A stretch of DNA of 64,000 nucleotides from Geothrix sp. SG200 (lineage in GTDB: Bacteria > Acidobacteriota > Holophagae > Holophagales > Holophagaceae): NCBI RefSeq assembly GCF_022808935.1, contig NZ_JAKZFR010000002.1, positions 310,001 through 374,000 of the forward strand. Direction: 5' to 3'. Made by a program: the position numbers and the translations under genes. Shown in pieces: positions 44,318 to 51,663 of the stretch (positions are counted from its first letter, which is position 1; the number at the start of each line of letters is the position of its first letter). The notes beneath the pieces are model-generated. The model was not told the DNA's origin. It was given only the letters and a program-made list of their open reading frames with translations, and searched no databases.

Positions 44318-45436
44318 TCAGAGCTTCCGCGCAATGGCCTCGCCCATGTCGAGGGTCGAGGCGCTGCCGCCCATGTCGTAGGTGCGGACCTGGCCCTCGG
44401 CGATGACGGCGGCCACGGCCTTCTCGAGGCGGGCGCCCTTCTCCGTCTCGCCCAGCCAGTCCAGCATCATCTTGGCGGCCAGGATGGTGGCGATGGGGTT
44501 CACCTTGTACTGGCCGGCGTACTTCGGCGCGCTGCCGTGGCTGGGCTCGAAGACGGCCAGCTTCTCGCCGATGTTGCCGGAGCAGCCGAAGCCAAGGCCG
44601 CCCACCATCTGGGCCGCCAGGTCGCTGATGATGTCGCCGAAGAGGTTGGTGGCCACCATCACGCCGTAGTTCTTGGGATTCTTCAGCATCCACATGGTGA
44701 TGGCGTCCACGTTGGCGTCGTCCATCTGGATTCCGGGGTATTCCTTGGCGATGCGCTTGCCGGTCTCCAGGAACATGCCCTCGGTGGCGCGCACGACGTT
44801 GGCCTTGTGGATGACCGTGACCTTGGGATAGTTGAACGTCTTGGCGTACTCGAAGGCGGCGCGGATGATGCGGTCGCAGCCCTTCTTCGTGTTCACCTTG
44901 CAGGTAATGGCGAATTCGTCGCCCGGCAGGTCCGCGAAGTGGCCGAAGGGCTTGCTCAGCGCCTTGAGGGTCTGCTTCAGCTCGTCAGGCACAGGGCTGA
45001 ACTCCACGCCGGAGTAGAGGTCCTCGGTGTTCTCGCGGAACACCACCATGTCGATGCCGTCCTGGTAGTTCAGGGGGTTGCCCGGATAGGCCTTGCAGGG
45101 GCGAAGGCAGGTGTAGAGGTCGAACATCTGGCGCATGCGGACGATGGGGCTGCGGTACACCAGCCCCTTGCCCTTCAGCTCAGGCACCAGCTCAGCCTCG
45201 GCATCCTTCACGGGCTTGGAGGTGATGGCACCGAACATGGCGGCGTGGCTCTGCTTCAGCAGATCGATGGTGCGCTGGGGGAAGGACTCGCCCTCCTTGC
45301 ACCAGAACTCCCAGCCGATGTCCCCATGGGTGTACTTGGCGTCGAACTTCAGCGCGTCGAGGCAGATCTTCGCGGCCTCCATCACTTCCACGCCCACGCC
45401 GTCGCCGGGCAACCACGCGATGTTGAACTGGCTCAT
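44318..45436 (-). CDS. Isocitrate/isopropylmalate dehydrogenase-family enzyme
   Basis: This 372-residue beta-decarboxylating dehydrogenase carries Arg102, Arg112 and Arg134, Tyr141, Lys211, Asp244, Asp268 and Asp272 at the expected catalytic/metal positions (YTCLRP, FRENTEDLYSG, VIHKANV, NLFGDIISD). The substrate-selecting segment reads SPIVRMR, where isocitrate enzymes have SLNVALR. Ile98 therefore replaces the Asn that contacts the isocitrate gamma-carboxylate, so a substrate with an alkyl side chain such as 3-methylmalate is plausible. HGSAPKYAGQ resembles NADP-type Icd. ATG 45436 follows GAAGGAG. It is the first gene of the operon. Confidence 0.87.
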   Translation of the reverse strand: MSQFNIAWLPGDGVGVEVMEAAKICLDALKFDAKYTHGDIGWEFWCKEGESFPQRTIDLLKQSHAAMFGAITSKPVKDAEAELVPELKGKGLVYRSPIVRMRQMFDLYTCLRPCKAYPGNPLNYQDGIDMVVFRENTEDLYSGVEFSPVPDELKQTLKALSKPFGHFADLPGDEFAITCKVNTKKGCDRIIRAAFEYAKTFNYPKVTVIHKANVVRATEGMFLETGKRIAKEYPGIQMDDANVDAITMWMLKNPKNYGVMVATNLFGDIISDLAAQMVGGLGFGCSGNIGEKLAVFEPSHGSAPKYAGQYKVNPIATILAAKMMLDWLGETEKGARLEKAVAAVIAEGQVRTYDMGGSASTLDMGEAIARKL

Positions 45437-45464
45437 GATCAGGCTCCTTCGCAGGGGTCTGCGG

Positions 45465-45474
45465 TTGGGCCCAA
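45465..45474 (-). promoter_or_regulatory. Palindrome upstream of the five-gene operon
   Basis: TTGGGCCCAA is a perfect 10-base palindrome 29 bases upstream of the first start codon, within the 133-bp gap after polA. It could be an operator; the evidence is only its position and symmetry. Confidence 0.3.
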
Positions 45475-45569
45475 TCATGACCTCCCCGTTAAGTTCGAGC
45501 CCGGGCGGCCATCACAAATCCTGTCGAAAACGTGCGTTTCGGCTCTCCGGACCTACAGATCGTCAAAAA

Positions 45570-48368
45570 CTACTTGGCGGCCAGCCAGCTGTCGCCGGTC
45601 CGGACCTCCGCCGCCAGCTTCACGCCCAGGGGGCCCAGGTCGTCCGCCCCCTCCATGGCTTCCTTCAGAAGGGCCGAGGCCCGCGCCACCTCCTCGGGCG
45701 GCGCCTCCAGGAGCAGCTCGTCGTGGACCTGGAGCAGCAGGCGCGCCCGAAGGTCCGAGGCCTTCAGGCTTCGGTGCAGACGCACCATGGCTCGGCGCAT
45801 GAGGTCGGCAGCGGTGCCCTGGACGATGGTGTTCACGGCCTCGCGCAGGCCCTGGGCCTGGAACTGCTTGTTGGGGCTCTCCAGCTCGGGAATGCGCCGG
45901 ATGCGGCCCCAGTGGGTGCGCACCAGGCCCTCCGCCAGGGCGCGCTCCTTGGCATGCTCGATCCAGGCCGCCACCTTCGGCATCCGCTCGAAGTATCGCT
46001 CGATGAAGGCCTTGGCCTCCTTCTGGCTCACCCCGATGTTGGCGGCGAGGGCGAAGGCCCCCTGGCCGTAGAGCAAGCCGAAGTTCACGGCCTTGGAGGC
46101 GCTGCGCTGCTCCGAGGTGACCTGGTCCATGGGCACGCCGAAGACCTCTGATGCCGTGCGGCGGTGGATGTCCTCGCCGGCCGCGAAGGCTCCCAGCAGC
46201 ACCGGATCCTCGGCCAGGGCCGCCACCACGCGCAGCTCGATCTGGCTGTAGTCGGCGTCCAGCAGCACCCAGCCGGGCTCGGGCACGAAGGCGCCCCGGA
46301 TGAGCCGCCCCTCCTCCGTGCGGACGGGGATGTTCTGGAGGTTGGGATCGCTGGAAGCCAGCCGCCCCGACGCCACCGCCGCTTGGTGCAGGCGGGTGTG
46401 CACCCGGCCCGTGACGGGGTTCACCATCTGGGGCAGGGCCTCCACGTAGGTGCCCAGCAGCTTCACCATCTGGCGATGGCGCAGCAGCTCGCTCGCGATC
46501 TCGGCGCCCTGCTTCTCCGCCAGCTCCTGGAGCACGTCCTCGTCCGTGCTGGGGGCCTTGGTCTTGCCGGTGAACTTCACGGGCTTGAAGCCCAGCTTGC
46601 CGAAGAGGATGCCGCCCAGCTGGGTGGGGCTGTTGAGGTTGAAGGGCTCGCCGGCGAGTTCGAGGACTCGGGCTTGCGCGCGTTCGCGCTCGCCGCGCAT
46701 GCGCGCGGCGAGCAGGGAAAGGACGTCAAGATCAAGGCGGACACCATGGCCTTCGAGGGCGGCCAGGACGTCCACCAGGGGGAGGTCCACCTCATCGTAG
46801 AGCCGCTTCAGCTGGCCGTCCGTAAGCCGCTCCCGGAGCTTGCCGCAGAGCTGGAGGGCCAGGTCCGCGTCCTCGGCGGCGTACTGCACGGCCTGCTCGA
46901 ACACAGCCTCGTCGAAGCGCTTCTGGGCCTTGCCCTTTCCCACCACCTCCTCGAAGGCGATGGGCTTCACGTCCAGGTGGCGCACGGAGAGGTCGTCCAG
47001 GTTGTGGCGGACGCCGCTGTCGAGGAGGAAGCTCAGCACCATGCTGTCGTCGGCCAGGCCGGACACGGGCAGGCCATGCCGCGCGAGCACCTGGAGGTCG
47101 TACTTCAGGTTCTGGCCGCACTTGCCCACGGCGGGATCCGCGAACAGCGGGGAGAGGACACGCCGGGCCTGCGCGAAGGGCACGTTCCGGGAGTCGAGGT
47201 GGGGTGCCAGCTCCCCGAAGAAGGCTTCCGGATCGCCCCGCAGATCCAGCAGCGCGTCGGGCAGGCCGGAATCCGGAAGCAGGCCCGGAAGCGCCCCCTC
47301 TGTGTCCACCGTGGCCGGCTTGAGGTGGGCGAGGGGCACGTAGAGGCCCTCGTTCGCGGTCCAGGCCAGGCTGAGGCCCACGATGTGGCCCCGTGTGGGA
47401 TCGAGGCTGGTCGTCTCGGTGTCAAGCCCGAAGCGGCCCGCGGCTCGGCAGGCGGCCACGGCGGCTTCCAGGTCCGCCACCGTGGCCGCGGCGCGGTAGG
47501 TCCGAACGCTACCCGCCGCCTGGGCGCTCTGCGTGAACTCCTTGGTGAGGGTCTGGAAGCCGAGGGCCTTGAAGGTCTCCCGGGCCCTGGCCTCGTCCAC
47601 GCCGGAATAGGTGAGATCTTTCGGGTGCAGGGGCAGGTCGAGGTCGGTCACCACGGTGACCAGGCGCTTGGTGAGGTCCAGCCACTCGGCAGCGGCATCC
47701 AGCCCCTCCCGTTGCTTGGGCTTGAGGTCGGCCTTGGCGGCGATGACGCCGTCCAGGCTGCCGTGCTTTTCCAGCAGCTGGGCCGCGCCCTTCTCACCGA
47801 TGCCCGGCACACCTTTCACGTTGTCCGAGGCGTCTCCCACCAGGCTGAGGAAGTCCACCACCTGCTCGGGCCACACGCCCATGCGGGCCTTCACGCCCTC
47901 GCGGTCGTGCCAGATCTCGCCGTCCTTGGTGTTGAGCACCTGGATCTTCAAGCCGTCGTCCACCAGCTGGAGCAGGTCCTTGTCCGGGCTCACGATGACC
48001 GCCGGAAGGCCGTGGGCGGCGGATTCCCTCGCCAGGGTGCCCATGACGTCGTCGGCCTCGTAGCCCGTCAGCTCCACGATGGGGATGGAGAGGGCCTCCA
48101 CCAGCTGGCGGATCATGGGGATCTGGGGCCGAAGGTCCTCGGGCATTTCCGCCCGGTTGGCCTTGTATTCGGGGTAGATTTCGTGCCGGAACGTGGGCCC
48201 CGGCATGTCGAACACGCAGGCGATGTGCGTGGGCTTGTGCTTCTCCAGCAGCTGGAGTACCAGCCTCGTAAAGGTGTACGCGGCGCCGTTCTTCAGCCGC
48301 GGATTGGCGAAGTACGCGCGGAAAATGAAGGCGAAGGTGTCGATCAGGTAAAGGCGGTCTTCGGACAT
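45570..48368 (-). CDS. polA: DNA polymerase I
   Basis: This 932-residue enzyme has three domains: a 5'-3' exonuclease/flap nuclease (residues 1-290, EDRLYLIDTFAFIFRAYFA, YEADDVMGTLA, VGDASDNVKGVPGIG), a 3'-5' exonuclease (about 310-500) and a family A polymerase (LLDADYSQIELRV, RSASKAVNFGLLYGQGAF, LLQVHDELLLE). The proofreading residues look intact (GLDTETTSLD, NLKYDLQVL, YAAEDADLA), so it should proofread, unlike Thermus Pol I. It is cytoplasmic and serves repair and Okazaki processing. The ATG is at 48368. Confidence 0.97.
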   Translation of the reverse strand: MSEDRLYLIDTFAFIFRAYFANPRLKNGAAYTFTRLVLQLLEKHKPTHIACVFDMPGPTFRHEIYPEYKANRAEMPEDLRPQIPMIRQLVEALSIPIVELTGYEADDVMGTLARESAAHGLPAVIVSPDKDLLQLVDDGLKIQVLNTKDGEIWHDREGVKARMGVWPEQVVDFLSLVGDASDNVKGVPGIGEKGAAQLLEKHGSLDGVIAAKADLKPKQREGLDAAAEWLDLTKRLVTVVTDLDLPLHPKDLTYSGVDEARARETFKALGFQTLTKEFTQSAQAAGSVRTYRAAATVADLEAAVAACRAAGRFGLDTETTSLDPTRGHIVGLSLAWTANEGLYVPLAHLKPATVDTEGALPGLLPDSGLPDALLDLRGDPEAFFGELAPHLDSRNVPFAQARRVLSPLFADPAVGKCGQNLKYDLQVLARHGLPVSGLADDSMVLSFLLDSGVRHNLDDLSVRHLDVKPIAFEEVVGKGKAQKRFDEAVFEQAVQYAAEDADLALQLCGKLRERLTDGQLKRLYDEVDLPLVDVLAALEGHGVRLDLDVLSLLAARMRGERERAQARVLELAGEPFNLNSPTQLGGILFGKLGFKPVKFTGKTKAPSTDEDVLQELAEKQGAEIASELLRHRQMVKLLGTYVEALPQMVNPVTGRVHTRLHQAAVASGRLASSDPNLQNIPVRTEEGRLIRGAFVPEPGWVLLDADYSQIELRVVAALAEDPVLLGAFAAGEDIHRRTASEVFGVPMDQVTSEQRSASKAVNFGLLYGQGAFALAANIGVSQKEAKAFIERYFERMPKVAAWIEHAKERALAEGLVRTHWGRIRRIPELESPNKQFQAQGLREAVNTIVQGTAADLMRRAMVRLHRSLKASDLRARLLLQVHDELLLEAPPEEVARASALLKEAMEGADDLGPLGVKLAAEVRTGDSWLAAK

Positions 48369-48398
48369 GCCCCCAGTCTGGCAGGACTCGCTTCAGGG

Positions 48399-49223
48399 TC
48401 ACCTCAGCCCGTAGGCCCGGCGGAGGATGCGCTCCCACCAGGCCGCAGGCAGGAGGGCCTTAACCTTGCCCACCCAGAAGGCGTCCCGGCCGATGGTCAC
48501 GCGGCGCGGAGGGCGTTTGGCCACCAGAGCCTTCAGGATCTTCCGGGCGCAGCGCTCCGCGTCCATGGCGAAGCGCTCGCCCTGGTGCCTTCGCACGGCC
48601 AGGTAGCGGGCGAGGATGGTCTCGTAGCGCGTCCCCCGGGCCCGTTCGGGCAGGTCGCCCCAGGCTTTGGTCAGCGTCTCCCGGAAGGCCGTTTGGATGG
48701 CGCCGGGTTCCACCAGCACCACGGCCACCTCCTCCCCAACCTCTAGCCGCAGGGTCTCCGCCAGGGCCACCACCGCATGCTTGGAGGCGTTGTAGGGCCC
48801 CGCCAGGGGGATCGAGAGGCGGCCGAGCATGGAGGCCACCTGCAGGATGCGCGCGCCAGGCTCCCTTCTCAGCAGGGGCAGGAAGGCGTTCGTCATCTGG
48901 TGGAGGCCGATCACATTGGTCTCGAACTGAGCGCGGAGCTCCTCCGCGCGCAGGAGTTCCAGAGGCCCCACCTGGCCGTAGCCGGCATTGTTGATGAGGG
49001 CTTTGAGGGGAAGACCTTCGCAGGCGGTGGCTGCGGCGGCGATGTTGACCGGGTCGGTGACATCGAGCGACAGGATGCGCAGGTCCTCGCCCGCGGGCAG
49101 GTCCGACAGCGTTTCCGGTCGCCGGGCCGTGGCCACGACGCCCCAGCCCGCCTCGCGGCAGAGGGGCACCAGGGCCCGCCCGATGCCCGTCGAACACCCC
49201 GTGATGAGAACCCAGTTCCGCAT
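48399..49223 (-). CDS. Short-chain dehydrogenase/reductase
   Basis: This 274-residue SDR has TGCSTGIGRALV at the cofactor site, NNAGYGQVGPLELL, a catalytic Ser in QVASMLGRLS and YNASKHAVVALAE with the Tyr and Lys. The long C-terminal region (GRDAFWVGKVKALLPAAWWERILRRAYGLR) is like DltE/retinol-dehydrogenase-type SDRs acting on hydrophobic substrates at the membrane. I choose ATG 49223 over 49241, since the motif starts just after it. It stops 30 bases before polA. Confidence 0.85.
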   Translation of the reverse strand: MRNWVLITGCSTGIGRALVPLCREAGWGVVATARRPETLSDLPAGEDLRILSLDVTDPVNIAAAATACEGLPLKALINNAGYGQVGPLELLRAEELRAQFETNVIGLHQMTNAFLPLLRREPGARILQVASMLGRLSIPLAGPYNASKHAVVALAETLRLEVGEEVAVVLVEPGAIQTAFRETLTKAWGDLPERARGTRYETILARYLAVRRHQGERFAMDAERCARKILKALVAKRPPRRVTIGRDAFWVGKVKALLPAAWWERILRRAYGLR

Positions 49224-49242
49224 CTGTTCATCTTTCCACACA

Positions 49243-49280
49243 CCTGCAAAACGGGGCGCGAACGCGCCCCGTTTTGCAGG
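49243..49280. terminator. Perfect 38-bp palindrome
   Basis: Bases 49243-49260 and 49263-49280 are exact reverse complements (18 bp) separated by AA. It lies between the tandem repeats and the SDR start, so it may end transcription from the small secreted-protein gene. There is no clear U tract after it, but the stem contains an A4/T4 block. Confidence 0.8.
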
Positions 49281-49297
49281 TACCGCCTTCGGCGAAA

Positions 49298-49447
49298 CTA
49301 CTTCTTCTTCTCGGCATGGCCTTCGGCCATACGCGAAACCGCCGAGGCATCATCCATCATCGTGGCCTACTTCTTCTTCTCGGTATGGCCTGCGGCCATA
49401 CGCGAGACCGCCGAGGCATCATCCATCATCGTGGCCTACTTCTTCTT
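49298..49447 (-). repeat. Two tandem 69-bp in-frame repeats after a stop codon
   Basis: Units 49298-49366 and 49367-49435 differ at three positions, followed by 12 bases of a third unit that is the gene's own end (three Lys codons and TAG). Each unit is 23 codons, in frame with the gene, and would encode ATMMDDASAVSRMA(A/E)GH(T/A)EKKK followed by its own TAG. Each holds a triloop hairpin, e.g. TATGGCC-TGC-GGCCATA (49384-49400). A decayed partial copy lies at 49281-49297. Confidence 0.92.
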
Positions 49448-49723
49448 GGCGGGAGCCTTCGCGGCAGCCTTGGCTTCGATCTTGGTGGCCACCTGCTTGT
49501 AGGTGACGGTCACCTTGTCGCCAACCTTGAGGGCCTCCTTGCCGGCGGTGCCGCCGTCGGTGTAGAAGCGCCAGGCTTCCTTGCCCAGGTCCAGGGTGAA
49601 GCTGTCGGGGGCCACTTCTTTCACGGTGCCAGTCTTCTGGTAGCTGGCGGCGGCGGCGGCCCAGCCGAGGGCGGCGCCCAGGATGGCCGTGGCCGAAAGG
49701 ACGGCAAGCGACTTCATGCGCAT
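49436..49723 (-). CDS. Small exported protein with Lys/Ala-rich tail
   Basis: This 95-residue protein has a signal peptide (residues 1-26), then a short beta-rich domain (KTGTVKEVAPDSFTLDLG, EALKVGDKVTVTYKQ) resembling small OB-like periplasmic domains, and a tail AKAAAKAPAKKK. ATG 49723 follows AAGGAGAG. I do not recognise the family. What is odd is the 3' end: the stop codon is followed by two in-frame repeat units that repeat the KKK-stop ending. Confidence 0.8.
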   Translation of the reverse strand: MRMKSLAVLSATAILGAALGWAAAAASYQKTGTVKEVAPDSFTLDLGKEAWRFYTDGGTAGKEALKVGDKVTVTYKQVATKIEAKAAAKAPAKKK

Positions 49724-49798
49724 AAGGGCTCTCCTTGAAAAGGTGCCCCAAGGCTAGCAGTCTCTTGCGAAAGGGCAAGAATTACACGAGGGCAATAA

Positions 49799-51520
49799 CT
49801 ACACGAGTGCCAGCAGTCCCACCAGCCAGAAGCTCAGGTCCACGCTCAGCTCGAAGCGGTGCTTTCCCGCCGTGAAGCGCTCGTGGTAGAGCCAGAGGTA
49901 GAGCACGGGATAGGCCGCGCAGGCCACCAGCACCAGGGCCACGGCCAGGGGATGCCCGTGCTGGCGGTTCTCGAAGGTGAGCCAGAGGGTGCCTGCCAGC
50001 AGCGTCCCGAGGAGGCCCACCAGCACCGCCTTGGTGACGGACTTGCCCATGAAGATGGGCAGGGTCTCCTTCCCCACGATCTGATCGTTCTGCATGTCCC
50101 GGATCTCGTAGATGACCGTCCGGACGAAGGTGAGCACCCCCACCAGGAACATGGCCGCGAAGGCACGGAGGTCCCAGACCCGGCCCTCCTGCCAGACCGG
50201 CATGATGACGGCCACCGTGGCCAGGGCCAGGGCCACCACCACATCCTTGGAGCCGGGAACCTTCCTGAGGCTGAGGATCCAACCGCCGACCTGGAAGCGC
50301 CGCTTGTAGCCCGCACCCACCAGAGAAGCAGCCGCTGCCACAGTCAGGGCATTCAGCCCCAGGCTCGCCGCAAGCCCCAGGGTGAGCAGCAGCGCCACCA
50401 CCCCCAGGGCCACGAGGACCCTGCGGTTGCGCTCCAGGAACCGGGCCCGCGCGGGCCCCTTGGCGCCCAGGCCCAGGGGGTCCAGGAAAGGCGTCAGCAG
50501 GTACATGGCCAGCACGTAGGTCCCCGTCAGGAGCGGATAGCGCCAGCCCATGCGAAGGTCCAGCCACTTGTGGACGCCGAGGGTCATGAGCGCGGCGCCC
50601 ACCGCCATCAGCGAGGAGCTGCCGAAGGTCGCCTGGAGGAAGCTGCGCCAGCGGCTCGGGCCGTCCCCCAGCTGCTCCAGCACATCCACCACCTCGTCCA
50701 CCAGCCAGGTGGGAGTGGACGCACCCGCCAGCACGCCCACAGTCTCGCGGCCCGTGAAAGCCCCCAGATCCAGTTCTGCGGCCGTCTCCACGTACTGGAC
50801 GGGCTTGCCGTAGTGGTGGGCCAGCTCGGCCAGATGCTTGGTGTTGCTGGAGGTCTTGCCGCCCACGACGATGACGGTATCCACCGTGCGGGCCAGTTCC
50901 CGGGCCTCGTCCTGGCGCATCCAGGTGTCCTCGCAGATGGTGTTCTCGAAGACCGCATCCACCGCCCGGGAGCGGAGGTAGTCCGTGATGGCGTGGTAGT
51001 CCTTCACGGTGAAGGTGGTCTGGGCCACCACCAGGACCTTCTTCAGCTGCTCGTCCGTGAGCGCCTCGGCCTCGGCCATGGTCGAGACGATCACCGAGCC
51101 GTTCTCCGCGAAGCTGCGGTGGGCCACGCTCTCCGCATGGCCGTGGCTGCCCAGGATCACGGTGAAATAGCCCTTGGGGCTCCACTTCTTGATCTTGTGG
51201 TGGACCTTCGCCACCTCGGGACAGGTGGCGTTCACGATCTTCAGCTCGCCCTTCTTCTGCCGCTCCTTCAGGCCCCGCAGGTCCTGGATGGGGATGCCGT
51301 GGGCCCGGATCACCACCGTGCCGTTCTTCACCTTGTCCGGCGCCTCGGCCACGCCCACGCCGCGCCGGCCGATGAGCTCCAGGGCCTGGGGATTGTGGAT
51401 GAGCGGGCCCAGGGTCTGCACGCTGCGGCCGTCGTTGCGCACGGAGGCCTCCAGCACCGCGTCCATGGCGCGCTTCACTCCCCAGCAGAACCCTGCGGTC
51501 TTGGCGACGATGACTTTCAT
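49799..51520 (-). CDS. ispH: IspH fused to a UbiA-like membrane prenyltransferase domain
   Basis: This 573-residue protein has two parts. Residues 1-285 are 4-hydroxy-3-methylbut-2-enyl diphosphate reductase: [4Fe-4S] cysteines Cys12, Cys100 and Cys196, HNPQ (His42), RAHG (His74), Glu130, the TTF motif and SSNTKHL are present. It makes IPP and DMAPP. Residues 290-573 have about eight membrane spans and the second Asp-rich motif of UbiA enzymes (RDMQNDQIVGKETLP, Asp475 and Asp479). The first motif, usually NDxxD, looks degenerate near FLDPLGLGAKGPARARF. No frameshift or internal start suggests a split. Confidence 0.87.
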   Translation of the reverse strand: MKVIVAKTAGFCWGVKRAMDAVLEASVRNDGRSVQTLGPLIHNPQALELIGRRGVGVAEAPDKVKNGTVVIRAHGIPIQDLRGLKERQKKGELKIVNATCPEVAKVHHKIKKWSPKGYFTVILGSHGHAESVAHRSFAENGSVIVSTMAEAEALTDEQLKKVLVVAQTTFTVKDYHAITDYLRSRAVDAVFENTICEDTWMRQDEARELARTVDTVIVVGGKTSSNTKHLAELAHHYGKPVQYVETAAELDLGAFTGRETVGVLAGASTPTWLVDEVVDVLEQLGDGPSRWRSFLQATFGSSSLMAVGAALMTLGVHKWLDLRMGWRYPLLTGTYVLAMYLLTPFLDPLGLGAKGPARARFLERNRRVLVALGVVALLLTLGLAASLGLNALTVAAAASLVGAGYKRRFQVGGWILSLRKVPGSKDVVVALALATVAVIMPVWQEGRVWDLRAFAAMFLVGVLTFVRTVIYEIRDMQNDQIVGKETLPIFMGKSVTKAVLVGLLGTLLAGTLWLTFENRQHGHPLAVALVLVACAAYPVLYLWLYHERFTAGKHRFELSVDLSFWLVGLLALV

Positions 51521-51663
51521 GGGAGCCCCATAAACTTGACCGGGTTGGTCAAGATATTCATCATACCGCGAGTCGGGCGCGTGTCGGACGGGCGGGATGG
51601 GATCGGGCCGATCGGCTACTCTGGCTCCACTCCGCCCGGCTTCCGTTTCCAGGGGATCCCCTC

